Counted from the stretch's first letter, positions 18,801 to 27,074 are shown. The stretch is 64,000 bases of DNA from Ignavibacteriaceae bacterium (GCA_023229425.1 JALNZG010000003.1:310001-374000), one strand, 5' to 3'. Translations and numbers: made by a program. Notes: generated by a model not told the origin, from the sequence alone.

Positions 18801-21494
18801 GAACTCTTTTTCTAGAGCAGCAATCAGTCCTTTCCCTTTATCCGCTAAAGCTAAATCTATTACTTCGTTTGCTATCGTCAGTCGATCGACAAATCTTTGT
18901 TTAAATGTTGCTAACCGTTCAGGCAAAAAATCTTCAATAAAATTCTTTTCATACTGTAAAGCGCTCACTACATCAACGTGGCGTAGGAACTGTTTCCTAT
19001 AAAGGGAATTGCATTCTTTAAATATTTTTTGTTCGATGAAATCCCATTTATCCGGTGAATCATTTGGGGCAGATGAATTTTTTACAACATGTGGTTTTAC
19101 ATCAAATTGTTTCAGGTTATAATTTGCAGCCTCTTCAGCGATCATTCTGTTAAGATCAATCAGAACTCTTCTTGTTTTTTTAAGCAGCGTTTCTGCATTG
19201 TCGGTGCCGCCGAGAGTTAGCCGGAAAATTTTACGCCCGGCTTCAAATCCTTTTTCCGTGCGCGCGAATGTTGAAAGCGGTATAAGACCTATCCCCTGCC
19301 TCGCTAATCCGGAAGCCAGCCAATCAAGTGATAATCCCGATGGTAATTTATCAATCATCATCTGAGGGTACATGCTGCCTTTGGGCGCTTTAATTTTAAT
19401 ATTGAATCTATTCCGTTCAGCAGGAAGATTTAAAACGGCTTCCTCCAGGGAATGCATTCTCTCTTCAAAAATTACATTTCGCAGCCGCCAATAGGCGTTT
19501 GCCGTTTCCGGTTTATTACGATAAAAGAGGTAAGCTAAAAATATCGTGCCGATATTGGGTCTTATCGTTGTCGTGACTTTTTCGAATTTTTTAAACAACA
19601 CACGGTTACGGATCTCTATAACCGAAAGACGCGCGCCGGCAAAGGAATCCGTCTTTGATAAAGAGTGAATGGTAATTACATAATCCGATTGATCTTCACT
19701 GATATAACCGTATTCGAGAAGTTCGTCGGTAAGATGCCGGATTGTTTTTATTTGTTTTAGCACGCCAACAGGAGCTACGTTCTGGTAAGAAAGATCGTCA
19801 ATGATGAAAATGTTTCTCTCGAGTAACCATTTTATTAAACGTTTCAATCCTTCGCTATCGAATTCCTGTCCGGTCGCGTTGTGCGGATTGTTCAGAGCAA
19901 CAGCGCCATATTTATTCCAGTTGGGATCATCGGAAATTTTAGAATTCACCGTAGCAATGATGCCGTCAATATCAAGTTCAAAATCATCAGTCAGAGAAAC
20001 AACCGACACTGAAGGGAAACAATGTTCATACGTCCAGCTAAGATCAGGGAATACGACCTCTTTAATTCCGCAGTGAAATCCGAGTAAACCTAAACCGGAG
20101 CGCGATGAGCCGCTAACAAGCAAACAATCATTTCTTCTATATTCAGGGTGGTGTTTTAAGAAGACGTAAAGAAAACTGTTGACTAACTCTTTGGTCCATT
20201 CTTCGGAATCTATTTTTTCAACACACTCGTCAAGCAGATCATTTGCTTTAATAGTAGAAAATTGATCGAATGCGAAGATTGATGAAGCTAATATTGATTT
20301 TTTAGTAAGATCAATTTCAACCTTTGAAACTCTTTCCGAGACATTATCAACATAAAGCCCGCTTCGAGAAATTAGGGAGTCTAATTTATTTTCAAAATAT
20401 TTAAAAGAAGCACCACCGATATTCTTGCCTATGACCGGAACGGAAGATGATTCGTGAGCCGGTTCAACTACTAAGTTGTCTTTCCCGCCAATGTTTTTAT
20501 CACCGGTCAATTTTTCTTTAAGAATGAATGAGAGCAATTCAACTTCGGAAGCTGATGGAGTTCCTTTCAGTTGGAAGTGAATATTCTCTATAACTTTTAT
20601 GAAATCGGAATTACCTGCTAGAAAAACAATCGAGAGATTTTTTAAGAAAGGAGAAAATATTTCCGGAGTCATCAAGCGGAGAACGCGGTTCATCATCTTT
20701 GCTTCTCTTGCAAGAGAAAGATGGTTTGGGGCGTTATTTACTTCAACAAAGAAAAGAGAAAACTCCAGGCTCAACTGTCTGAGTGTTTTTCTTGCTTCTT
20801 CTCTTGTGCTCTTCCCCAACAATAAAAAGGTTGGCGCATTGGGTGAGTTTACTAAATGCTGCCGAAGATTTTCAATTAATACTTTTTCATCCTCCGGTAA
20901 AACCTTGAACTTGACCGAAGGGAACTTCATTAAATGTTCGGGGAGATAAAACGCGAACAGTAAAACCGTTGCCGGAAGATTAACAAGATATTCTGACAGC
21001 GCATGGAATAAAATTCTCAGCGTTTCATAAATACCGCCGGAAGCTAAAATTATTTCCCGGTTGCCGGATGCCTCGCCAAGGTTATATGATAATGGTTCTT
21101 GCGGGTTCTTAATAAGCCATTCATTAAAATAATTTACCAGGTAACTTGGTTCACCTTTTTTGAAACCGCCACGCGGCATGTACGGCGCGCTTTTTTTTAT
21201 CAAATCAACGAAGAACTTTAATTTTGTTTTCTCACTGCTTTCCCATTCAAGGTGTTCAATAATCTGGTCGAGATCATTTTCGTTAAATTCTTCTTTTTGA
21301 AATTCAATCCCTAAAATCATTCTCAGGTAGGCGGATGAAAGCTGTTTATCTTGCACAGGATTTCCGATATGAAAGTTTACTTTTTCTTCTGCAGGAACAG
21401 ATGAAGATGCTGTTGCCTCGCTCACTTCGGAAACCTTTGCTGCTTTTATCGGTCTCAGTTTAAAATATTCCAGCGGATCAATATATTTTTTCAT
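15876..21494 (-). CDS. Giant fusion: degenerate aminotransferase + aminotransferase + phosphoenolpyruvate carboxylase
   Basis: One uninterrupted frame of 1872 codons. Residues about 40-330 resemble a class I aminotransferase fold (FHIGNP, YMPRGGFKKGEPSYLVNYF, REIILASGGIYETLR) but lack the lysine and NNPHNATG motifs. Residues about 390-790 are a complete class I/II aminotransferase: NNPHNATG (535-542), D567 and Y570 in IIDDLSYQ, Schiff-base K614 in SLSKTDSFAGAR with R622 eight residues later as in aspartate aminotransferases, and R758. Residues about 820-1872 match phosphoenolpyruvate carboxylase: RTVHPTQ (H920), GDWDG (1008-1012), IPLFEDI (E1272), AGSD (D1318), RTTPPLRDR and LLRAISHNQSQ (R1564). 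The usual catalytic-loop lysine appears replaced by Q1321. I infer PEP + bicarbonate to oxaloacetate to aspartate in one chain. It lies 21 bases after the SPFH-like gene. Confidence 0.8.
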   Translation of the reverse strand: MKKYIDPLEYFKLRPIKAAKVSEVSEATASSSVPAEEKVNFHIGNPVQDKQLSSAYLRMILGIEFQKEEFNENDLDQIIEHLEWESSEKTKLKFFVDLIKKSAPYMPRGGFKKGEPSYLVNYFNEWLIKNPQEPLSYNLGEASGNREIILASGGIYETLRILFHALSEYLVNLPATVLLFAFYLPEHLMKFPSVKFKVLPEDEKVLIENLRQHLVNSPNAPTFLLLGKSTREEARKTLRQLSLEFSLFFVEVNNAPNHLSLAREAKMMNRVLRLMTPEIFSPFLKNLSIVFLAGNSDFIKVIENIHFQLKGTPSASEVELLSFILKEKLTGDKNIGGKDNLVVEPAHESSSVPVIGKNIGGASFKYFENKLDSLISRSGLYVDNVSERVSKVEIDLTKKSILASSIFAFDQFSTIKANDLLDECVEKIDSEEWTKELVNSFLYVFLKHHPEYRRNDCLLVSGSSRSGLGLLGFHCGIKEVVFPDLSWTYEHCFPSVSVVSLTDDFELDIDGIIATVNSKISDDPNWNKYGAVALNNPHNATGQEFDSEGLKRLIKWLLERNIFIIDDLSYQNVAPVGVLKQIKTIRHLTDELLEYGYISEDQSDYVITIHSLSKTDSFAGARLSVIEIRNRVLFKKFEKVTTTIRPNIGTIFLAYLFYRNKPETANAYWRLRNVIFEERMHSLEEAVLNLPAERNRFNIKIKAPKGSMYPQMMIDKLPSGLSLDWLASGLARQGIGLIPLSTFARTEKGFEAGRKIFRLTLGGTDNAETLLKKTRRVLIDLNRMIAEEAANYNLKQFDVKPHVVKNSSAPNDSPDKWDFIEQKIFKECNSLYRKQFLRHVDVVSALQYEKNFIEDFLPERLATFKQRFVDRLTIANEVIDLALADKGKGLIAALEKEFSKDSVERREKEFKQRLYDRTVHPTQMYSLKVDLLFEELIERVIKNENILPVLLQKTADELIKEFLGLNVAIVSSQEPRELVLDLNSIIAAENFTNLHSDKPFQTFLSFWGDWDGSNRPSGQGHSLVAAVLIENVARQCRLLQILLKTDRSVKIDLMLLHEIEKLPETNKRFSNLLNEISELTHQLEKRFRGILPFNLKPGKIRRMGMRLHIAQDPLTSLWHHNDRLERKMLELRKQRKDALEYYFSLNKKIRKALRVSLPSIQKNINNRELALEACLYKDLLKRFIITPRIHQKLITAQDQFAIDTTIHNMVEINEIAGKYGNPGMVMALQVSMSTKPEALISLDRKMRAHREQILRDNRDLEIPAIWLIPLFEDIISVKNLKNYLNKIWEYSLQSRRLNQETGERFAEIITEIFVAGSDLSQQVGQTAGMNLYKDAKYELTSWLAEKGLNGIVRMKMGSGEPMQRQGGYYSHVVGQPAFINSADSIKRFSKHLNASTKKSTEYAATPLLGVFAGGDLRTFQSNISEKLRHISVHDLAQLLYHIKEAQKFYENEIKRAGEPLLETRLQFKTRGLKELERLTVGRKEILFDEFLSIATENFRQILYGREEDVVGIHIVSYFISRTTPPLRDRPTIRPGQGGSGGAGQKILERIAETIPFSRYGSLLRAISHNQSQTAVLGINQLTTGLFRALDSFSQKYFDMGESVTLIEDRILPNLPVYEILHTLRIYHDVDLTYLNRMEKAFPAGNSAFLALREDLDSLGKYLILFQRELLRRHGLNVTDFFEGDKFISDLLPTLRPDLAIVLQPDFFNTNPEVFLSAINGTVDPKWFNDIKKLLFISEEVKFWRAKMWYLLEQPVTQRVASFVELAIALYSLSSNAQTKELPFAPMKLKLPTELSNVLKMSNDDNMHQFLAAAFEYLSVISEGMVEVPINIIRAIKEVERIIKIEEQALSPKQQDLLRFYLLQIARLTGENG

Positions 21495-21515
21495 GGTGAA
21501 TTAAGGAATATTTCT

Positions 21516-22490
21516 TTATTGCTCTTTTTCTATCTTTGCTTTTGAGGTAGTGACAGTCGACTGCAAGAATTGCTGAAACATTCCGATCAATTCTGAACCA
21601 CGCGAGAGATCATTGGGTGACAAGTTAACAATTGTCTTTGCATTCTTTAACGATTGACTTGCTTCCGCCAAACGCGCCGCTTGCGGCGTTAACATTAAGA
21701 GTTCGGGGCTACTTTTTAGCATGTTCAATTCTTCTTTATCCAACTCAAGCCGCATTCTTTTTCTTCTCAACTCATCTTCAATTCTTTTTTGCGCGAGAGA
21801 AGATTCTTTTTCCATCTCCGTTCTCTTCAAGTCGTATTTTTTTAATTCAAGATTATTTTGCAATAAGGCAATTTCTTCATCCGCTTTTAGTTTAGCTTTC
21901 GTGGCATGAATTCTTGCTTGCTGATTTAGCTTTTCCGTTTGTTCCGTAATTCTTGCCGATTCCTGCTGGCGCATCGCATCCGCTATTTTAGCGTCAAGAG
22001 CTTCGAACGATTGCACCGTTAAAGAAATAAGGTCAAGACCTAACTTTTGAATAGTGATGTTGACTTTTTGCAGGAGATACTCATAAATCTTCGACGAGGA
22101 CAATTCTTCTATTTCATATCTTTCGGTATACTCCTTTACGATACCGTGAATTGTCGTTTCAAGTTCTTTTTCGGCTTTAGCAACAGCATAGTTGTTCCAT
22201 CCACCAACTCTAATTAACTCATGAATATGATCCAAAGCGGCAGCTACTGTGATGGCAAGTTTCACTTTGATATCAAGATTTCCCTTTGCCGAGGCTTCAA
22301 TATTCATTTGCGTTGCGTAGGTTGTCTTCGGTAAAGCAAGACTAAAATGTCTCGGATAGAAGCGTGATTTTCTTAATATGATTTTCCCGTTTGACTCAAA
22401 AAGAATCAATTGATCCGGTTTTCTTAGTCGATATTCAAAAAAGAATATTACGACAACTATTAATGCTACAATGCCTATGGATATCCACAT
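21516..22490 (-). CDS. SPFH/band-7-like membrane-anchored coiled-coil protein
   Basis: A 324-residue protein with one N-terminal membrane span (IGIVALIVVVIFFFEY), an SPFH-like domain at about 25-165 (DQLILFESNGKIIL, the EKELETTIHGIVKEYT helix, LDLISLTVQSF) and a long charged coiled coil (about 165-260). It ends with a proline- and serine-containing tail. SPFH proteins form ring- or cage-like membrane scaffolds. It is the first gene of a two-gene unit with the giant fusion enzyme (21-base gap, same strand), so it may tether that enzyme to the membrane. That role is inference. The band-7 family assignment is by overall pattern, not a diagnostic motif. Confidence 0.7.
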   Translation of the reverse strand: MWISIGIVALIVVVIFFFEYRLRKPDQLILFESNGKIILRKSRFYPRHFSLALPKTTYATQMNIEASAKGNLDIKVKLAITVAAALDHIHELIRVGGWNNYAVAKAEKELETTIHGIVKEYTERYEIEELSSSKIYEYLLQKVNITIQKLGLDLISLTVQSFEALDAKIADAMRQQESARITEQTEKLNQQARIHATKAKLKADEEIALLQNNLELKKYDLKRTEMEKESSLAQKRIEDELRRKRMRLELDKEELNMLKSSPELLMLTPQAARLAEASQSLKNAKTIVNLSPNDLSRGSELIGMFQQFLQSTVTTSKAKIEKEQ

Positions 22491-22848
22491 ACTTTTATCT
22501 CCTAATGAATTTCTATCTACTTTATGATTGCCTGAGGAAAATATCTAAAGAGGGGGAATAAATGCAATCAATTTGGTGGCATAATTTAATATTTTTTTTT
22601 GTTCGTATCCGATAAAAAAACGAAAATATTTGAGAAATCGTAAGCATATTCCATCCCGTGGTTATATATGTAAAAAATACAAACCAAATATTCCCTCGGG
22701 CAAGGAAGGGTTTAAAATAAACCCGCCTTAGTGGGTGGCTAAGGCGGAATTGTTTTAAAGTTAAATTCTATTTCTGTCATGTGCTTCAGAAATAGTGGGT
22801 GCAACATAATAGAAAGAGAAAAAAATGTCAAGGGAAAAAATTCGTGCC
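22491..22848. other. Intergenic stretch with one REP-like palindrome
   Basis: No gene is supported in these 358 bases. Near 22723-22749 is a GC-rich imperfect palindrome (CCGCCTTAG, short loop, CTAAGGCGG) that stands out from AT-rich surroundings and resembles the other small GC palindromes in the window. A region starting near 22540 (minus strand) contains TTG-N21-TATTTTCC, a weak promoter candidate for the SPFH gene. Confidence 0.55.
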
Positions 22849-23040
22849 CTACAAAATCTTTTTTACTCTCCCCACTTCTCCGGTTTCAAGTCTCACTTTA
22901 ATTCCATGGGGATGATTGGAGGAATTTGTTAAAATATTTTTTACAATTCCTTCAGTAAGTTCTCCTGTACGCTGATCTTCTTTAAGAACGATGGCAACGA
23001 GCATTCCCGCTTTAATATTGGCTCTAACTCTTCCCGCCAT
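22849..23040 (-). CDS. ywbE: YwbE family protein (DUF2196)
   Basis: A 63-residue small basic protein matching the YwbE/DUF2196 family throughout: RANIKAGMLVAIVLKEDQRTG at the N-terminus, then GIVKNILTNSSNHPHGIKVR and a final GEVGRVKKIL. The family has an OB-like beta-rich character and an unknown function. Its start lies 17 bases inside the end of the RNA helicase gene, so the two are co-transcribed and probably translationally coupled. The pairing with an RNA helicase suggests an RNA-related role, which is speculative. Confidence 0.88.
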   Translation of the reverse strand: MAGRVRANIKAGMLVAIVLKEDQRTGELTEGIVKNILTNSSNHPHGIKVRLETGEVGRVKKIL

Positions 23041-24793
23041 TGCCTTTTTTCTTTTTGTTAAATCCTAACCGTTTGAGCCATGAAAGTTTTTCACTCTTCG
23101 GAGTTCCTTCTGATGACGGTGCAGCTTTACTTTGTCCCGGTTTTTGTTCAGTTGAATTGCCGCGCGGATGAGCTGTATTATGTTTTTTATTGTCATCACG
23201 TTTGAAATGCGAATCACCCGATCTCTTCTGATATCGATCCGAAGCAGAAGGATCATTTCTCCATGCTTGAGATCTGTGTTTGGTTGAGCCTGCTCCTGCA
23301 GCATGAGGTTTGCCACTCTGCTCAGTTTGAGACTTGGAAGTATTAGGTTGTTGTTCCGTTTTATTTTGATTATCGCCGGTCTTCTTTACAAATGGCTTTT
23401 TACTATTATCATATCGTGGATAACCGTCGCCCCGTTTATGTTTTATATAATGAGGAACCTCCGCGGTACTCTTTTCTTTATTTTTATCTTCAGGTGTTCC
23501 CGTCTGTCCGGTAGTCCGTTTGTTTTGCTGGCGTTGATCGTTTTGATTTCTTCCTTGCGGTCTGTTTCCCGTAAACTTTTTCTGAGCTCCTTGATTTGGT
23601 CGGTTCCCCTGTTGTCTTCTCTCAACTGGACGTTCAAATTTCTCATCAGCTGATCTGATTTGTGCAAAAGGATAGCCGCTCATTTCGGGGATAGGTGTTT
23701 TAAGGAGTTTATTGATATCCTTCAAGTATGCGCGCTCTTCAACATCGCAGAAAGAAAGTGCAAGTCCGCTTAACCCGGCGCGTCCAGTTCTACCAATGCG
23801 GTGAATGTATGAATCAGGAATATTCGGAATGTCATAATTAACCACCATTGCAAGCTGCTCAATGTCCAAGCCGCGGGCGGCGATGTCGGTAGCAACTAAG
23901 ACTCTTATCTTTTTACTTTTAAAATTTTGTAATGCCCGCTGTCTTGCGTTCTGCTCTTTATCGCTATGGATAGCGCTCGAAACAATTCCGGCTTCTTTTA
24001 AATATCTTGATAAATTATCAGCTCCATATTTTGTGCGGGTAAAAACAATTACCGAATCGGCATCATTTTCTTTAAGTAAATGAACCAATAATCTCTTCTT
24101 ATCCGGTTTAGCTACAAAATAAACTCCTTGCGTTATCGCATCCACAGTGGGTGATTCCGGCTCAATATCAATGGTTACCGGTTCGTGTAAAAAGCTTGAA
24201 GCAAGTTTAGCAATTTCAGGCGCAAGAGTAGCGGAGAATAATAAGTTTTGTCTTTTCTCCGGTAATACTTTAATAACTTTTTTAATATCATGGATAAATC
24301 CCATATCCATCATCCGGTCGGCTTCATCTAAAACAAATATTTTAACTTTGCTAAGATTAACTACCCTTTGCTCGAGAAGATCCAACAAACGTCCCGGAGT
24401 AGCAACAAGTATGTCAACTCCTTTTTTCAATTTATCTGTTTGAGGTTTTTGCGGCACTCCGCCGAAGACGACCGCGCTTGTTAATCCGGTGAAGCGTCCG
24501 TAAGTAGAAAAACTTTCTTTTATCTGCAAAGCAAGTTCACGGGTAGGAGAAAGAATAAGCGCTTGAATAGGAAAGCTCAATTGAGTATGATCTTTTTCTG
24601 CAGAAAGCATCTGGAGGATAGGAACTGCAAACGCTGCTGTCTTGCCGGTGCCCGTTTGTGCGGAACCAAGAATGTCGCGCCCCTCTAAAATTATGGGAAT
24701 CGCTTGCTTTTGTATGGGTGTGGGAATTTCATAACCTTCAGCGGCTAATGCTTTTTTAATTGAGCTGATGATCTCTAATTTTTCAAATGACAT
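23024..24793 (-). CDS. DEAD-box RNA helicase, RhlE type with long disordered basic tail
   Basis: A 589-residue ATP-dependent RNA helicase. The core (about 1-380) has the Q-motif region PTPIQKQAIP, Walker A AQTGTGKT (45-52), DEAD (156-159), LLFSATL and HRIGRTGRAG. From about residue 385 onward a 200-residue tail rich in Arg, Gln, Asn, Lys and Gly (RQQGNRPNQGAQKK, GNRPQGRNQND) is predicted to be disordered and RNA-binding. It ends in a basic segment (LKRLGFNKKKKGNGGKS). Such helicases remodel rRNA during ribosome assembly or assist RNA decay and cold growth. ywbE overlaps its 3' end. Confidence 0.93.
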   Translation of the reverse strand: MSFEKLEIISSIKKALAAEGYEIPTPIQKQAIPIILEGRDILGSAQTGTGKTAAFAVPILQMLSAEKDHTQLSFPIQALILSPTRELALQIKESFSTYGRFTGLTSAVVFGGVPQKPQTDKLKKGVDILVATPGRLLDLLEQRVVNLSKVKIFVLDEADRMMDMGFIHDIKKVIKVLPEKRQNLLFSATLAPEIAKLASSFLHEPVTIDIEPESPTVDAITQGVYFVAKPDKKRLLVHLLKENDADSVIVFTRTKYGADNLSRYLKEAGIVSSAIHSDKEQNARQRALQNFKSKKIRVLVATDIAARGLDIEQLAMVVNYDIPNIPDSYIHRIGRTGRAGLSGLALSFCDVEERAYLKDINKLLKTPIPEMSGYPFAQIRSADEKFERPVERRQQGNRPNQGAQKKFTGNRPQGRNQNDQRQQNKRTTGQTGTPEDKNKEKSTAEVPHYIKHKRGDGYPRYDNSKKPFVKKTGDNQNKTEQQPNTSKSQTEQSGKPHAAGAGSTKHRSQAWRNDPSASDRYQKRSGDSHFKRDDNKKHNTAHPRGNSTEQKPGQSKAAPSSEGTPKSEKLSWLKRLGFNKKKKGNGGKS

Positions 24794-25011
24794 CGGATAA
24801 TAATCCTATAATTAGGTCATTAATAGACGATGTTGCTCCAATCTGTATAGTGACCTGGTTAATAAATGAGCCGGGAAGAATTGCAATCAATGAAGATGTT
24901 TAAGACTCTTTCTGGTTTACGGATGCAATTTAGGCTAAAGCGAGGAGACTACAAACTGAATAATTCTTCAACAATCCTCCCCGAATTGCGGCAAAGAATT
25001 GTAAACCTGTG

Positions 25012-25042
25012 TTTGGTAATATCTAAAAACATTTTTAAGTTC
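25012..25042 (+). promoter_or_regulatory. Candidate promoter of the BNR-repeat T9SS gene
   Basis: TTG (25012-25014), 20 bases, then TAAGTTCG (25035-25042), seven of eight positions of TAnnTTTG. It lies 35 bases before the ATG at 25077. A GGAGG sequence follows, 13 bases before the start codon. Confidence 0.45.
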
Positions 25043-25076
25043 GGGTGTACAAAAATTCGGAGGTTCTTTTAATACT

Positions 25077-26618
25077 ATGAAAAAAATAATTCTCCTTCAC
25101 TTCTTACTTTCTTTTGGAAATATTTATTCCCAATGGATATATGAGGATACGAATATATTCGGACTCTCCACTACAATTTTCTTCACAGATTCATTAAATG
25201 GTTATTTAGGGGGATATTCTTATAGCTCAATTGATGATTATATTCTTAAAACAACGGATGGAGGTCAAAACTGGACTAAAAATTCTATAGTTGGTAATCC
25301 AACCTCAATATTTTTTATTAATAGTGATACTGGATTTTGTTCAACGAGCTATAAACATTTCATTTATAGGACAACGGATAGAGGTGTAAACTGGGAAGTT
25401 ATTTATTCAGATAGTCTTCCCATTTCAGATATTTACTTTCAAAATGATTCAACAGGATGGGCTGTTGGTGGAGAGTTATGGTCAGAGGGATTAATATTAA
25501 AAACAACAGACTTTGGTAATCATTGGGAACGAAGGACATTGCCTATCATGAACGGTCTCAAAGCAATAAAAATGCTAAATGACTCTATCGGCTATATTGT
25601 AGGAGGACACCCGTCAAAAATATGGAGAACCAAAAACAGAGGTTGCGATTGGGATCTAATTCTAAATGAATCTTCTCAAAGTCATTCCTTTCAATATTTA
25701 AATGATATATCTTTCCTAAACGATACAATTGGTTTTGCCGTCGGTTCAAAATTCCTTAAGACTCTGGATGGAGGCGCAAACTGGGAAGAGTTGTCATTCC
25801 CCCTATTAATTTATTATTCTGTATTTAGCTATAAGAATAAAAGTTGGATAACGGCAAGTGGATTTAATTATTCATATATTTTATACACTAGTGATAATGG
25901 TACCAACTGGATCCCAATTAATCTTTCAGATGGGATACATTTATCTCATTCCTATTTTATAAATGATTCACTAGGTTGGTTTTGTGGAATTGGCAATAAT
26001 GTGTTAAAAACATTTTCTGGTGGATTGACAGTGATAAAAAATCCATCAACCCCCGTTTTACTTCGTCCAAGTCAAAGTCAAATTAATATTGATATACCAA
26101 TAGAATTAGAATGGAGTGCACAAAACTATGTTTTTTTTCAAATTCAAATTTGTAATGATTCACTTTTTCAAAAATCCATAGTTGATTCTGTAATAATAGA
26201 GAATAAAATCCTCATAGATTCTTCTTGCCTAAAGCCTTATACAACGTATTATTGGAAAGTTCGTTCGAAAAACATTGTTGAGATTAGTGATTGGTCAAAT
26301 ATTAATAAATTTACAACTGGTTTAGTATTAGGGATTTCAGATAAAGTTATTTTAACAAATTTCAACTTGACCCAAAATTATCCAAATCCGTTTAATCCCG
26401 TAACGACGATTCAATATGAAATTCCTTCACTAGAGCATGTCTCGATAAAAATCTACGATATGCTTGGTCGCCAGGTAGCAATATTAGTGGACGAACAAAA
26501 ACCGGCAGGATCATATCATATTGAATTCGATGCACACTCACTACCTAGCGGAGTGTACTTTTATCGGTTGCAAGCTGGTTCGTTCGTAGAAACAAAGAAG
26601 CTCGTTTTGCTAAAATGA
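25077..26618 (+). CDS. Secreted BNR/YCF48-repeat protein with FN3-like and T9SS sorting domains
   Basis: A 513-residue exported protein. After a signal peptide (about 1-18, SFGNIYS) come about six sialidase-like BNR repeats marked by T-x-D/N-x-G-x-x-W: TTDGGQNW, TTDRGVNW, TTDFGNHW, TKNRGCDW, TLDGGANW and TSDNGTNW. They probably form a beta-propeller. An FN3-like segment (YYWKVRSKN) follows at about 325-415. The C-terminal 80 residues are a type A sorting domain for the type IX secretion system (QNYPNPFNPVTTIQYEIP, ending KKLVLLK), which is cleaved on export to the cell surface. No catalytic residues are evident; a binding or adhesive role is likely. Confidence 0.9.
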   Translation: MKKIILLHFLLSFGNIYSQWIYEDTNIFGLSTTIFFTDSLNGYLGGYSYSSIDDYILKTTDGGQNWTKNSIVGNPTSIFFINSDTGFCSTSYKHFIYRTTDRGVNWEVIYSDSLPISDIYFQNDSTGWAVGGELWSEGLILKTTDFGNHWERRTLPIMNGLKAIKMLNDSIGYIVGGHPSKIWRTKNRGCDWDLILNESSQSHSFQYLNDISFLNDTIGFAVGSKFLKTLDGGANWEELSFPLLIYYSVFSYKNKSWITASGFNYSYILYTSDNGTNWIPINLSDGIHLSHSYFINDSLGWFCGIGNNVLKTFSGGLTVIKNPSTPVLLRPSQSQINIDIPIELEWSAQNYVFFQIQICNDSLFQKSIVDSVIIENKILIDSSCLKPYTTYYWKVRSKNIVEISDWSNINKFTTGLVLGISDKVILTNFNLTQNYPNPFNPVTTIQYEIPSLEHVSIKIYDMLGRQVAILVDEQKPAGSYHIEFDAHSLPSGVYFYRLQAGSFVETKKLVLLK

Positions 26619-26693
26619 ATTTGGAGCGAATTTACTTCTTGAAAAGAAAATAGTCCTCATCCAGTTCAGTGTAGACAAGGGAAAAAACATTAC

Positions 26694-26815
26694 ATGACAA
26701 AACAAAGCATAACCATTTTAGATAATGAGTTTACAGTTCACCGGTTTGAGGCTACCGAACCCATTCCCCCAAAAATCTATGAAAGCAAATATTATTGGAT
26801 TGGAAAAACTGAATT
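26694..26815 (+). pseudogene. Fragment of an ACT-domain protein gene
   Basis: The first about 40 codons of a 69-codon frame (TILDNEFTVHRFEATEPIP, then YESKYYWIGKTE) look like the N-terminus of a small ACT-domain protein family in which DELSIVC normally follows. Here the similarity stops after KTE and the frame runs into repeat-like sequence. This is best read as a gene remnant truncated by insertion of, or recombination with, the adjacent palindromic repeat. The resemblance is from memory of the family and needs a search. Confidence 0.5.
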
Positions 26816-26849
26816 CCTTTTCCCCTTCAAATACGAACTCAGAAATATT

Positions 26850-26919
26850 GAATTCCTACGGAGTTCGTTTCGGGTGGGTTTATTCATTTCTACCAATATT
26901 TAACTCCTAACGGAGTTAA
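26850..26919. repeat. Paired ACTCC-TA-CGGAGT palindromes
   Basis: Two related palindromes, GAATTCCTACGGAGTTC (26850-26866) and TAACTCCTAACGGAGTTA (26901-26919), are separated by TTCTACCAATATT-containing sequence. Very similar AACTCC...GGAGTT elements are scattered in many Bacteroidota genomes, as I recall them. It directly follows the ACT-domain gene fragment. Confidence 0.6.
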
Positions 26920-26940
26920 TTTATTTAACAACCATTATAT

Positions 26941-27060
26941 TTTTTTGATCTTAGCCCGCCGTGGCGGGAAGGATAAACGATTTTTGATGTTTTGAAAATC
27001 TTCTTACTTCTAAAATTGTTAATCCCCGTCTGCGCCGGGCATGCTTGTTCTTAAATTTTT
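26941..27060. repeat. Dispersed intergenic repeat, copy A
   Basis: About 120 bases beginning TTTTTTGATCTTAGCC, with a GC palindrome (CCCGCCGTGGCGGG), then GGATAAACGATTTTTGATG, a partner arm TCTAAAATTGTTAATCC, CCCCGTCTGCGCCGGG and a TGTTCTTAAAT end. It matches copy B at 31144-31266 over nearly its whole length and copy C at 58041-58146 over its left half. It is intergenic, just downstream of the FN3 gene. Confidence 0.8.
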
Positions 27061-27074
27061 ATTTAAAAGAAAAA

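Noticed and set aside
24866..25072. 68-codon plus-strand frame before the BNR gene
   Set aside because: No recognisable family, no Shine-Dalgarno, and it overlaps the candidate promoter of the next gene.
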